Positions 9,671 through 17,783 of a stretch of 64,000 nucleotides of DNA are shown one piece after another. Position numbers and translations under genes: made by a program. A model generated the notes under the pieces. That model was not told the DNA's origin and searched no databases. It saw nothing but the letters and a program-made list of their open reading frames with translations. The DNA lies in the NCBI GenBank assembly GCA_003142185.1, contig PLOR01000042.1:52846-116845 (forward strand), given 5' to 3'. The first letter of the stretch is position 1. The number at the start of each line of letters is the position of its first letter. This stretch comes from Bryobacterales bacterium. Its GTDB lineage: Bacteria; Acidobacteriota; Terriglobia; Bryobacterales; Bryobacteraceae.

Positions 9671-10687
9671 ATGGCCGTAACGATGAAGGACATCGCCCGC
9701 GAACTCGGGGTGTCCGTGGTGACGGTCTCCAAGGTCGTTCGCAACCACAGTGACATTGGAGAAGAGACGCGGCAACGCGTGCTCAAACGCATCAAGGAGT
9801 TGAACTACGAGCCGAATATGGCCGCCCGTGCGCTGGTCACGGGCCGCACCTATGCGACCGGATTGATTGTTCCGGACCTGGTGCACCCGTTCTTCGCGGA
9901 AGTGGCGGGCGGTCTTTCCGACGTTCTGCGCCGCAAGAATTATAGCCTGCTGATCTCCTCTTCGCAGGGAGACCCGGACCTGGAACGGCAGGAGATCAAG
10001 CGGCTGCTCAGCCGGCGGCTGGATGCGCTGATGATTGCCTCCACCGAGTGGAGCGCGGAGAGCTTCCGCCGCATTGAAGCGCAGAAGGTCCCGTATGTTT
10101 TGATTGACCGCGGTTTTCCGGGGATGCCGGCGAATTTCGTCGGCGTGGACGACGTCGCGGTGGGCCGTCTGGCAACCGAACACCTGATATCGGCAGGGTG
10201 CCGGAGAATTGCGCACATTCGCGGTCCTGCCACGAGCACGGCGGTTGGGCGCCTGGAGGGCTATACCCAGGCCCTCACTGGATCCGATTTGGCCCAATTC
10301 CAGGACTACGTGGTGATGGGGCGCTCGCCCGACGTGGATAGCTGGATCAGCGGCCATGAGGCAATGAAGAAGCTGCTCCAGCTCGACCCGCGCCCCGACG
10401 GCGTGTTCTGTTACAACGACCCGATCGCGATCGGAGTGATCGATGCCATCCTCGAGACCGGATTGCTGGTTCCCCAGGATATCGCTGTGATTGGCTGTGG
10501 CAACCTTCATTACGACAAGTCCCTGCGCGTGCCCCTGTCGAGTGTCGACCAGCAGAGCAGGGCCATCGGCGAGCGCGCCGGGAAACTGGTGCTGTCGCTG
10601 ATCGAAGCCAAAATCCCGCCACAGCCAAGGAGCATCATGCTCCAGCCCGCCGTGGTGCCGCGAGAATCCACGCGAAGGAGCGCCTGA
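9671..10687 (+). CDS. LacI family transcriptional regulator
   Basis: The protein has 338 residues, typical of the family. Residues about 5-55 are the LacI helix-turn-helix (MKDIARELGVSVVTVSKVV) followed by the hinge helix region (NMAARALVTG). Residues about 60-335 are the periplasmic-binding-protein-like sugar sensor (YATGLIVPDLVHPFFAEVAGG, FCYNDPIAIGVIDAI, IAVIGCGN). ATG codons at 9671 and 9683 are both possible starts. The next gene, 83 bases downstream, is a fucose-1-phosphate guanylyltransferase-like protein, so the regulator probably senses a sugar or sugar phosphate linked to that gene; the ligand cannot be read from the sequence. Confidence 0.92.
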   Translation: MAVTMKDIARELGVSVVTVSKVVRNHSDIGEETRQRVLKRIKELNYEPNMAARALVTGRTYATGLIVPDLVHPFFAEVAGGLSDVLRRKNYSLLISSSQGDPDLERQEIKRLLSRRLDALMIASTEWSAESFRRIEAQKVPYVLIDRGFPGMPANFVGVDDVAVGRLATEHLISAGCRRIAHIRGPATSTAVGRLEGYTQALTGSDLAQFQDYVVMGRSPDVDSWISGHEAMKKLLQLDPRPDGVFCYNDPIAIGVIDAILETGLLVPQDIAVIGCGNLHYDKSLRVPLSSVDQQSRAIGERAGKLVLSLIEAKIPPQPRSIMLQPAVVPRESTRRSA

Positions 10688-10692
10688 CGGTA

Positions 10693-10713
10693 GGGCATGC
10701 TTTTAGCTTGCCC
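10693..10713. repeat. Family E hairpin after the LacI gene
   Basis: GGGCATGCT and AGCTTGCCC form an imperfect inverted repeat with a TTTT loop immediately after the regulator stop codon. Just downstream, TTTGATTGTCTT is duplicated in tandem (10719-10745). Confidence 0.6.
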
Positions 10714-10770
10714 TTATGTTTGATTGTCTTTATTTGATTGTCTTTAGCTGAAACGTCTCCCAAGCCTGCC

Positions 10771-12366
10771 ATGCCGAACCGAACCGATTGGGATTACCTC
10801 ATCGTTACCGCCGCCAATGCCCCCCAGGCAGTGGCCTACCAGGCGCAGATTCAGCTCCGCCGCGAGATCGGCGAACTGCCGCAGGTGAGGCACGTCCTGG
10901 CGATCCCGGATCAGGATGGCCGCCGCGTCGGCAGCGGCGGCAGCACCCTCGAGTGCCTGGCTGAGGTGCTGCGCCGCGAATCGCAGCCGGGCGATGACGG
11001 GAGCACCCTGAATTCCGCGGAGGCAATCCTGCGCCGTCTGCGCATTTTGATCGTACACGCCGGCGGCGACTCCCGGCGCCTGCCCGCGTACTCGCCTTGC
11101 GGCAAGATCTTCATTCCGCTTCCCGGCGATTCCCGCTCCGCCTTGGGATCCACGTTGTTTGACCGGCTGGCAGCGGCTTTCCTCGGGCTGCCCGCGGGCG
11201 CGCCCGGCGCCGGTCAGGTGGTGATCGCTTCCGGAGACGCGCTCATCCGTTTCGATCCGGCGGCGGTCCGCTTCCCAGCGCCGGGGATTACCGCGCTCGG
11301 GGCGCCGGCATCTCCGGCCGAGGCGGCGCGCCACGGCGTGTTCTGCCCCAACGCGGATGGCTCCGTGCGGCTGTATCTGCAAAAGCCGGACGTGTGCGCG
11401 CAAAACGAAGCGGGCGCCATCGGCCTCGACGGCCGGACGGTGCTCGATGCCGGCGTGATGAGTTTCGATGGCAGCGCCGCGGCCAGGCTCCTGCGGGCGT
11501 TCCGGACTCCGCCGGCACGCGAAGCGATTTTGTCTCATGGCATCGATCTGTACCGCGAGGTCTGCTGCGCGCTGGGAACCGAGGCGACGCTCGCTCACTA
11601 CGTGAAGACGGCGCGGGGAAGCGGATCGACGTTGGATGAAGCTCTCCTGGCCAGCCTGTTCGCCGAGTTGCACCAAATTCCCTTGCACGTCCAGGTCCTC
11701 GATGGATGCGGCTTTCTGCATTTCGGATCCACCAGCCAATTGATTTCGAGCGGTCTGGAACTGGTCGCCCAGGACCAGGGTGCGCCGCCCGCCACCACCA
11801 TACTCGCCATCGACAACGACGTTCAGGCCAACGGTGGAATCGACGGCCGCGAAGTCTGGGTTGAAGGTTGCCGCTTGCATGCGCCGCTGGGCCTGCGGGG
11901 CCGCAACGTGGTGGTTGGCGTCGACGTTTTCGATCCGCTCGAGCTGCCGGAAGTAGCCTGCCTGGACATTTCATCGGGCTTGGATCGAAAGGGCTGCGAG
12001 GTGTGTTTCATCCGGTGCTGCGGCGTGGATGACACGTTCAAGCGCCCGGTGGCGGAAGGCGCTACGTTCTGCGGAAAGCCGCTGGCGGAATGGCTGCTGG
12101 CGGCCGGCGCACCGGTCTCCGGCATCTGGGACGACGAGACGCCCGAGGCGGAGCGCACGCTTTGGAATGCCAGGATGTTTCCGGCCGAGCGAGAGCACGG
12201 AGCTTTCCGGCAGTGGCTTTGGATGTTCGACGTGGCCAGTGCCACGCCGGAGCAGAAGCTTGCGTTTCGTTCCGCGGATCGTTACAGCTCAGCCGAGATC
12301 GCCGTGCGGGCCGACCATGCTACCTTCTATGCGCGGCGCACGGCCTTACGCGCGGCGGCGAAGTAG
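10771..12366 (+). CDS. Fucose-1-phosphate guanylyltransferase (L-fucokinase N-domain) family protein
   Basis: The sequence matches the nucleotidyltransferase part of the L-fucokinase/GDP-fucose pyrophosphorylase family. It has a Gly-rich nucleotide loop (RVGSGGSTLECL, near residue 52), VHAGGDSRRLP near residue 95, and PCGKIFIPLP. The C-terminal third is a left-handed beta-helix-like region (VQANGGIDGREVWVEGC). At 531 residues it lacks the GHMP kinase half found in bifunctional Fkp enzymes of about 950 residues, so it should make GDP-fucose (or a related sugar nucleotide) only if another enzyme supplies the sugar-1-phosphate. A TTG at 10738 in frame is an alternative start; ATG 10771 gives MPNRTDWDYL. 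It follows the LacI regulator. Confidence 0.8.
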   Translation: MPNRTDWDYLIVTAANAPQAVAYQAQIQLRREIGELPQVRHVLAIPDQDGRRVGSGGSTLECLAEVLRRESQPGDDGSTLNSAEAILRRLRILIVHAGGDSRRLPAYSPCGKIFIPLPGDSRSALGSTLFDRLAAAFLGLPAGAPGAGQVVIASGDALIRFDPAAVRFPAPGITALGAPASPAEAARHGVFCPNADGSVRLYLQKPDVCAQNEAGAIGLDGRTVLDAGVMSFDGSAAARLLRAFRTPPAREAILSHGIDLYREVCCALGTEATLAHYVKTARGSGSTLDEALLASLFAELHQIPLHVQVLDGCGFLHFGSTSQLISSGLELVAQDQGAPPATTILAIDNDVQANGGIDGREVWVEGCRLHAPLGLRGRNVVVGVDVFDPLELPEVACLDISSGLDRKGCEVCFIRCCGVDDTFKRPVAEGATFCGKPLAEWLLAAGAPVSGIWDDETPEAERTLWNARMFPAEREHGAFRQWLWMFDVASATPEQKLAFRSADRYSSAEIAVRADHATFYARRTALRAAAK

Positions 12367-12407
12367 CCGCGATGAGCCGGACCAGGGCGTCCGCCCACAG
12401 AGTTGGA

Positions 12408-13370
12408 TTAACCCTGGCGGCGTCTGCGGATGAGGGCCAGAGCGATTAGACCCGCTCCCACGCAGGCTAACGGCGCAGGCTCGGGCGCAAATGTGGTTCC
12501 CTGGAAAGTGAAGTTGTGAAACTCGGTGCCGCCGCTGGCGCCCGCGGTGAACGAGGCTGCAACCAGCGAACCGACGAACTGGCCGCCATCGCCCGTCACG
12601 GCGGCATCGGGAGCCAGAACGCTGCCCATGGAGGAGCCCCCCAGCGTGATGGCGGTCGCCTGGTCGAAGTTGAACAGCACGTCTTGCGCCCCGCCTGGGC
12701 TATTGTCGCCATTATTGCCGGCGCCATTGATTTCTATGTCTCCCGACAGCGTGCCGGTGGCGCCGGAGACGTTGATGATCACCCAGCTCGTACTGGAAAC
12801 GCCGTTAATATTGAGCGCCTGGCCCGATGCAACGACGGAGTCTGCGACGTTGATGATGTTCAGGCCGCTAGCCGACACGGTGCATGTCGTGACGTTGCCG
12901 GAGGCCGTGCAACTATCGCCCTTGGTGGTGGAGTCGTTGGACAGTTGGGTAGACACGCTCGTGAACTGCTGGAAGGCGGTCGAGAAAGTGACCGGATTTG
13001 ATGAGACCGCATTCCCTGTGCCGTTGTTGTAGAAGGTGGAGTCTGTTCCGGAGAAATACCAGTTCCCGTTGAAAATCGACGCCTCGCCGGTTGCTCCGCC
13101 GGCGGCAATAAATGCGGTGCCGGTCGTGCCGTTGGGACCGGGGAATGCGGTGAGAGACTCCCCATCCAGGGCGTCGGCGATGCTGAAACCGTTCATCGCG
13201 GCGACGCCGCCTACGGCCAGCCCGCCGCCGACATCGGTGTTTGCGTCGGTGAAATTGCCGCTGACGACAACGTTATAGGGGGTCAGGATGCTCGCGGCGG
13301 GAGCGGTAGAGGCAAGAAAAAGAGCGGCAGCGAACGCAACTGGACTGTATCGGGTGTTTCCGGGAATCAC
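12408..13370 (-). CDS. Choice-of-anchor-A protein with PEP-CTERM sorting signal
   Basis: This 320-residue protein begins at GTG and has a signal peptide (SPVAFAAALFLASTAPAAS). Residues about 30-285 match the choice-of-anchor-A family (ILTPYNVVVSGNF, DVGGGLAVGG, GSVLAPDAAVT, GSLVAAS). The C-terminus is a PEP-CTERM signal: PEPAP, a hydrophobic stretch (LACVGAGLIALAL) and an IRRRRQG tail. Such proteins are exported and processed by an exosortase, which is not in this window. It is convergent with the upstream guanylyltransferase gene. A low-complexity Ser/Thr/Asn/Gly composition fits an extracellular matrix role (inference). Confidence 0.88.
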   Translation of the reverse strand: MIPGNTRYSPVAFAAALFLASTAPAASILTPYNVVVSGNFTDANTDVGGGLAVGGVAAMNGFSIADALDGESLTAFPGPNGTTGTAFIAAGGATGEASIFNGNWYFSGTDSTFYNNGTGNAVSSNPVTFSTAFQQFTSVSTQLSNDSTTKGDSCTASGNVTTCTVSASGLNIINVADSVVASGQALNINGVSSTSWVIINVSGATGTLSGDIEINGAGNNGDNSPGGAQDVLFNFDQATAITLGGSSMGSVLAPDAAVTGDGGQFVGSLVAASFTAGASGGTEFHNFTFQGTTFAPEPAPLACVGAGLIALALIRRRRQG

Positions 13371-13626
13371 TATCCCGAAGGTACCACTGCGGCCTGGAAA
13401 GCGGCCAGTACCGAAGGTTCCAGCCAGGTACCTAAGAGTTGTAGCTTCAATGCTTCAGAGAGGCGTACTGGGGAAGTGCGGAGCGCACCACTCGGCCGTG
13501 CCGGTCCCCGTTATTGACCCACGTCTGTAAACGGGGCAGGGCCCCCCGAGCGCCTTCAGGCTTCTCCCTTGCGAGGCCCTGAGGGCGCCGCCGCCAGGAG
13601 CTTGCTCACCAGCGCGTTGTAATCGA
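13371..13626. other. Structured non-coding stretch upstream of the PEP-CTERM gene
   Basis: Next to the GTG start (about 13377-13434) the minus strand carries two GGTACC sites, two ACCTTCGG boxes and a GGCC-GGCC pair in between, which could form a leader-RNA structure. The rest (13440-13626) is GC-rich and has no convincing gene or known RNA family. A 95-codon minus frame crosses it but shows no protein-like features. Confidence 0.35.
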
Positions 13627-13673
13627 GTCGGGCCCCTATTTTGATAGTGTTGGATCAAAATAGGCGGACCGAC
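13627..13673. repeat. Long isolated hairpin
   Basis: CCTATTTTGAT (13635-13645) and ATCAAAATAGG (13654-13664) are a perfect 11-bp inverted repeat with an eight-base loop. The stem extends outward with two more pairs and then GTCGG/CCGAC, about 18 pairs in all with one mismatch and one bulge. It lies in the divergent region between the PEP-CTERM gene and the IPT gene. The AT-rich core differs from its surroundings. Confidence 0.7.
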
Positions 13674-13802
13674 ACCTGCTTCGCAGGAACGCTCCACCCG
13701 AATTATACCGCAAGCCCGGCGCCTTCTGAAGTGAATTCCCACACCTGCCCTTGTATTCGCCTTGCAATGGACATAGCATGGAATCGAGGATGCGATATTC
13801 AG

Positions 13803-14150
13803 ATGAAACTATCTGTTTTGGTCTCGCTGCTGCTCGCGGTCGGCATGGCAGTCTGGGCTGAGCAGCCCATGCCGAAAATGGTCACGGTGGATCCGCTGAA
13901 CGGAAAGGCGGGAGACGTGATCGTCGCGACCGGAGAGAACCTCCAAAAAGATGCGGTTGCCAAGCTGTACCTTACCGATGAAAAGAACGACTTCGCCTGT
14001 GAAATGCTCGAACAGACGGACACCACCATCAAGTTCAAGATTCCCGCCAAGGCGCCTCAGGGAGCGAGGCTGACGGTGATGGTGCTGACCACGGGCAAGG
14101 ACGCCAAGTTAATCGAGCAACCGGTCAAGGTTGAGATCGACGAACCATAG
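13803..14150 (+). CDS. Small secreted IPT/TIG-domain protein
   Basis: The 115-residue product has a signal peptide (MKLSVLVSLLLAVGMAVWA) and one immunoglobulin-like IPT/TIG fold. Visible elements are VTVDPLNGKAGDVIVATGENL, then AKLYLTDEKNDFACEMLEQ, and IKFKIPAKAPQGARLTVMV. That is the whole mature protein, so it is a single-domain periplasmic or secreted protein. The ATG at 13803 is chosen because upstream codons of the open frame fall in the hairpin region. The gene is convergent with the TPR gene, with 12 bases between stops. Its function is unknown. Confidence 0.8.
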   Translation: MKLSVLVSLLLAVGMAVWAEQPMPKMVTVDPLNGKAGDVIVATGENLQKDAVAKLYLTDEKNDFACEMLEQTDTTIKFKIPAKAPQGARLTVMVLTTGKDAKLIEQPVKVEIDEP

Positions 14151-14162
14151 CGGGGCGCGCGC

Positions 14163-15332
14163 TTAGCCGGCGCGACGGCGGTAGGGCGTCTCCAGGTATT
14201 TCCTGGCCTCCTGCGCGCCGTCGGCTTCGGGCGCATAGGCAATCGCCTTGCGATATGCCTCCAGGGCCTGCGCGCGGTGCTGCTGCAAGTCGTAGATCTG
14301 GCCAATCCTCAGGTATGTATACACGCCCGTATTCAGGTCCACCTCAGGGGCGGCCGCAACCTGTTGCAGGTGGCCGAGTGCGTGGTCGAGCTCGCCGTAC
14401 CAGAATTCGATGGTGCCTTGCTGATAGTAGATTTTTTCCCACGGAACGCGATCGTAGCCAGGGGCGTGTTTGGTCTTGAGCTCCACCACTTTCCCGACCG
14501 CCGCCAGCGCGTTGGTCTTGTCGCCGGCCATGCTGTACATCTGGGAGAGTTCGAGCCGCAGCAGGTAATTGCGCGGGAAGCGGCGGATCAGGTCCTCGAC
14601 GATTGGCACCGCGCGCCGCGTCTGGTTTTCCCGCCGGTAGAGCGCGCCCAGGAAGACTTCGGCTTCGATCCGGTTGTCGCTCCCGTGCGCCGCCACGTCC
14701 TGCACGATGCGGATGCCCGTCTCCTTATCGCCATGCATCCCGATCAGAAAGCCTAGCGTGCGCCAGGTCCAGGGAAGGCTGCCGATGATGTAATCGTGCA
14801 GCCCCTCCACCAGGCGCGCGTCCACGTTGTCGGGTTCGAGCGCCTCCACCCGGGCGTGCAGGCGCCGCGCCGTCGTGGCGTCCTTGAGCGAATCGTGCCA
14901 CGCCTTCTTCACCACCCAGTAGTAGTTGGACCGCAGGCCGTATGAGATGCCCAGCGCGTACAGCGCCGCGGCGTCCTTGGGATTCTTATCGATCCGCGCC
15001 TGGGCCAGCGCCATGGCCTTCGCCACCTCGTCCAAGAACCATTGCTCGGTCCGCGCCGAAGGGTTCAGTTTCGGCCACCGCAGGAAGGAGTTGTTGCCCG
15101 AGACCATCTCGCTTTCGAGCGCGCCATCGCGGCACATCTCCTGAAACACGATGGTCTGGGCCAGGTGATTGTGCAGTTCCGGATCGTTGGGATGAAGCGC
15201 GATGGCGCCCTGGAAATCGGCGATCGATTCGTCGAAGTCGAGATTGTAAAAGTGGACGTACCCGCGCTCGACCAGCGGATCCCCGGCCCAAGCCGTGAAT
15301 ATCAGAAGCGAAGCCAACACGAGCAGCCGCAC
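14163..15332 (-). CDS. Exported TPR-repeat protein
   Basis: The protein has 389 residues from a GTG start at 15332, which puts a signal peptide (RLLVLASLLIFTAWA) exactly at the N-terminus. The open frame continues upstream to 15461 only through repeat sequence. Residues about 25-95 (YNLDFDESIADFQGAIALHPNDPELH) and about 240-385 (YLLRLELSQMYSMAGDKTNALAAV; YTYLRIGQIYDLQQHRAQALEAYRKAIAYAPEADGA) are tetratricopeptide repeats. The middle is helical (LEPDNVDARLVEGLHDYIIGSLPW). It probably acts as a periplasmic scaffold; no partner is evident. Confidence 0.8.
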   Translation of the reverse strand: MRLLVLASLLIFTAWAGDPLVERGYVHFYNLDFDESIADFQGAIALHPNDPELHNHLAQTIVFQEMCRDGALESEMVSGNNSFLRWPKLNPSARTEQWFLDEVAKAMALAQARIDKNPKDAAALYALGISYGLRSNYYWVVKKAWHDSLKDATTARRLHARVEALEPDNVDARLVEGLHDYIIGSLPWTWRTLGFLIGMHGDKETGIRIVQDVAAHGSDNRIEAEVFLGALYRRENQTRRAVPIVEDLIRRFPRNYLLRLELSQMYSMAGDKTNALAAVGKVVELKTKHAPGYDRVPWEKIYYQQGTIEFWYGELDHALGHLQQVAAAPEVDLNTGVYTYLRIGQIYDLQQHRAQALEAYRKAIAYAPEADGAQEARKYLETPYRRRAG

Positions 15333-15384
15333 ACTTTCATCGTATCGCGGCGGGGGTTTCAGGTTGTTGAACTGCGGCGGGAGC

Positions 15385-15672
15385 GCGGGTGACCGACACA
15401 GTAATGACGAAACCCTCAGTTCCTGGTGAACTCGCATGAATCTGAGTGTAGGGGTACGCACGGCTTTGCTCTTTCAAGAGGATTTGTATCAGGGCACGGC
15501 TTGAAGCCGTGCCGAAGGATCGGAGAAAGGTCTGGGCTTCAGCCCCTGGGAAACGCAGGAAGGCCTCAGAGGCTAAAGCCTTTGGCTGCCGATGCGTTGC
15601 GGCACGGATGAATCCATGCCCTGATACAGAGCCAGCCGCCGGGCTCCACTTCCATGTCGCACACCCGCAGCG
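15385..15672. repeat. Family C interspersed repeat, copy 2
   Basis: This shares with 7210-7490 the ordered blocks GCATGAATCTGAGTGTAG, GGTACGCA, GCCGTGCCGAAGGATCG, GGGCTTCAGCCCCTG, GGCTAAAGCC, TGCCCTGATACA and CATGTCGC. It fills the gap between the TPR gene and vapB. No gene is visible in it. Confidence 0.85.
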
Positions 15673-15726
15673 CACGGCGCGGGAGGGAAGCGCCCACAGG
15701 CCGGGCGCCGGAGAACGGAAAGTGAC

Positions 15727-15736
15727 ATAATTATGG
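15727..15736. promoter_or_regulatory. Palindrome over the vapB promoter
   Basis: CATAATTATG is a perfect 10-base palindrome ending one base before the vapB ATG. Its CATAAT half also works as a -10 hexamer. Autorepression by the VapB/VapC complex at such a site would fit the usual type II toxin-antitoxin control (inference). Confidence 0.45.
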
Positions 15737-15737
15737 C

Positions 15738-15965
15738 ATGAGTGTCCGAACCACGATCGATATTCCGGACGATCTTCATGCCGCGCTCCGGCGGCGTGCG
15801 GCGGCGGAGCGCACCTCGATTCGTTCGCTGATTACCGGCGCCATCGAGAGCAGATTCCAGCCGCGGCCATCGCGTCGTGTGACGGCGCCGCTGGTGGGGA
15901 AGAAGGGTAAGCCCGCCGCTGGCAGTCCCGACCGGGAGAATCCGTACGACGTCCTATTTGCCTGA
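15738..15965 (+). CDS. vapB: VapB-type ribbon-helix-helix antitoxin
   Basis: The 75-residue protein opens with a ribbon-helix-helix DNA-binding unit (SVRTTIDIPDDLHAALRRRAAAERTSIRSLI), followed by a basic, Pro-rich tail (KKGKPAAGSPDRENPYDVLFA) likely to wrap the toxin. Its stop codon overlaps the vapC start by eight bases, which is typical translational coupling. There is no Shine-Dalgarno sequence; a -10-like CATAAT sits five bases upstream, so the mRNA may be leaderless. The pair is probably an addiction or stress module. Confidence 0.85.
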   Translation: MSVRTTIDIPDDLHAALRRRAAAERTSIRSLITGAIESRFQPRPSRRVTAPLVGKKGKPAAGSPDRENPYDVLFA

Positions 15966-16410
15966 TCTGAACGTCTGGCTCGCCTTGAGCTGGGCCAACC
16001 ACATGCACTCCGATGCCGCATGGGCCTGGTTTTCCCGGCAGGAGGACAATCGGTTCTTCTTTTGCCGGTTCACGCAGCTCGGGTTGTTGCGGCTGCTGGC
16101 GACGTCCGCGGTGATGGGCAAGGATGTGCAGACCATTGGCGAAGCCTGGAAGGTGTACGACCGGTGGCGGGAGGATTCGCGAGTCGGAATCCGCCAGGAG
16201 CCGTTTGAGCTTGACGTGGCCTTCCGCTCGGCAACCCGTTCGGTTTCCCGTCTGTCGTCACCGAAAGCGCTTGGCGATTGCTACCTGCTTGCGGTCAGCC
16301 AGGTCACTGACTCGACGCTGGTGACGTTCGATCGGGGTCTCGGCTCCATGTGCCGCAAAGCCCGTCAACGCGTAACGCTGCTGGAGCCTCGCACCCTGGC
16401 CGGAGGTTGA
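15958..16410 (+). CDS. vapC: VapC-type PIN-domain ribonuclease toxin
   Basis: The 150-residue protein starts at TTG, overlapping the vapB stop. The PIN signature is PDLNVWLALSWANH with acidic Asp3, then FCRFTQLGLLRLL, ALGDCYLLAVS with Asp near residue 104, and LVTFDRGL with Asp near residue 122. The Thr-Gln in place of an acidic residue in the second helix is normal in this PIN subgroup. It should cleave RNA, often tRNA, when freed from VapB; the target cannot be read here. Confidence 0.85.
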   Translation: MPDLNVWLALSWANHMHSDAAWAWFSRQEDNRFFFCRFTQLGLLRLLATSAVMGKDVQTIGEAWKVYDRWREDSRVGIRQEPFELDVAFRSATRSVSRLSSPKALGDCYLLAVSQVTDSTLVTFDRGLGSMCRKARQRVTLLEPRTLAGG

Positions 16411-16450
16411 ATGAGCGCGCGTCGCGCCACACGCACCGAATGCGATCATT

Positions 16451-16693
16451 ATGAAAAAGGAACCGGCAGCCAAACTCAGTGACGACTTGAGGCCCGAGTA
16501 TGACCTTTCACGATTGAAGGGCGGCGTTCGTGGAAAATACTACGCGCGCGCGGCTAAGGGAACGAACCTGGTGCTGATCGATCCCGATCTCGCGAACCTC
16601 TTTCCGGACGCCGAGGCGGTGAATCGTGCGCTGCGGGTGATCGCCGGTGCCGCTCTATCCGCCACCGCTTCCAAGCGCCGGCGCACGCGATAA
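16451..16693 (+). CDS. Small protein following VapBC, possible toxin-antitoxin component
   Basis: The 80-residue product has the pattern LRPEYDLSRLKGGVRGKYYARAAKGTNLVLIDPDLANLFPDAEAVNRALR, which resembles a widespread family of small uncharacterised proteins often found beside toxin-antitoxin genes. The C-terminus is basic (SKRRRTR). It lies 40 bases after vapC in the same direction and could be co-transcribed. I cannot assign a function. Convergent with queG. Confidence 0.65.
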   Translation: MKKEPAAKLSDDLRPEYDLSRLKGGVRGKYYARAAKGTNLVLIDPDLANLFPDAEAVNRALRVIAGAALSATASKRRRTR

Positions 16694-16715
16694 CTGATCC
16701 TCTCAAGAGACGTGG

Positions 16716-17783
16716 TCAACGCGCCCGCGGTGTGGGTGAAGGTGTGCTGTCCTCAACCAGTTTCCCCAGCGCCCACCGCGCGTGCTCGGCGACCATCGCG
16801 TCTTCCGACGCCGCCAGTCTTTCCAGCGCCGGACGGAACTGCGGCAGGCCGCGGTTGCCCATCGCCACGGCTACGTTGCGCAGGAAACCGGAATAGCGGG
16901 CGCGCCAGACGGGCGTGTCGCCGAACAGCTCCTGGAATTCCGCTTCACTTAGCGCGGCCAAGCGCTCGAGCGGCGGCGCGACCTGGCGCGGATGGAACGC
17001 GGCATCGCCGGTGACGGGGGCTCGGGCGTTCCATGGGCACACGTCCTGGCAGATGTCGCAGCCAAAGACGTGGCCGCCGTTGCCGGCGCGCCGGTCTTCG
17101 GCGATCCCGCCGCGCAGCTCAATCGTCAGATAGGAGATGCACAGGCGCGAATCGACCGCGTGGCGGCCGCCAAAGGGCACGATGGCCTGGGTGGGACAGG
17201 CATCGATGCAGCGGCGGCAAGTGCCGCAGCGATCGGGCGGCGGGGCGTCGGCAACGATATCGAGCGAAACCAGCAATTCGCCCAGAAAGAACCACGACCC
17301 GCGCGGCTGGTTGATGAGGCAGGTATTCTTGCCGATCCAGCCCAGGCCGGCGAGGCGCGCATAGGTGCGCTCGGCTAGAGGGGCCGTATCCACGCAGATT
17401 CTGGATTCGAACGGCGCTCCGGCGCGCTCGCGGAGCCTGGCTTCCAATTGCCGCAAACCTTGCCGCAGCACGCGGTGATAACCCTCGCCCCAGGCGTAGC
17501 GCAAAATCCAGGCTAGCTCGGCGTCATTGAACTGGGTGGAATAGGGCTGCGGGGTGTTGTACAGCTTGCCCACGCAAATCACCGAACGGGCCGAGGGCAG
17601 CAGCGCGCGCGGATCGTCCCGCATGGCAGCGCGGTGATCGGTGAGATAGCTCATCTCGCCGGCGAATCCGGCATCCACCCAGGCGTGATATTGGTCGCGG
17701 CCGTCCGCCGGCGCGGCGCGGGCTACGCCGGCCAGCTCGAAGCCGCACGCGTCGGCCAGGCGGCGTACGTCCGCACTCGTCAA
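16716..17783 (-). CDS. queG: Epoxyqueuosine reductase
   Basis: QueG catalyses the last step of queuosine synthesis, reducing epoxyqueuosine in tRNA with cobalamin and two 4Fe-4S clusters. The 355-residue protein has the B12-binding N-domain (residues about 1-160), the ferredoxin motifs CGTCRRCIDACP and CDICQDVCPWN (residues about 185-250), and a C-terminal HEAT-like tail (AVAMGNRGLPQFRPALERL). The start is TTG, overlapping the stop of the upstream gene as TTGA, so translation is probably coupled to that MutS-like gene. No other queuosine gene is nearby. Confidence 0.93.
   Translation of the reverse strand: MTSADVRRLADACGFELAGVARAAPADGRDQYHAWVDAGFAGEMSYLTDHRAAMRDDPRALLPSARSVICVGKLYNTPQPYSTQFNDAELAWILRYAWGEGYHRVLRQGLRQLEARLRERAGAPFESRICVDTAPLAERTYARLAGLGWIGKNTCLINQPRGSWFFLGELLVSLDIVADAPPPDRCGTCRRCIDACPTQAIVPFGGRHAVDSRLCISYLTIELRGGIAEDRRAGNGGHVFGCDICQDVCPWNARAPVTGDAAFHPRQVAPPLERLAALSEAEFQELFGDTPVWRARYSGFLRNVAVAMGNRGLPQFRPALERLAASEDAMVAEHARWALGKLVEDSTPSPTPRAR

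Noticed and set aside
13455..13742. 95-codon minus-strand frame in the gap near 13.5 kb
   Set aside because: No ribosome site, no protein-like pattern, and it runs through the long hairpin.
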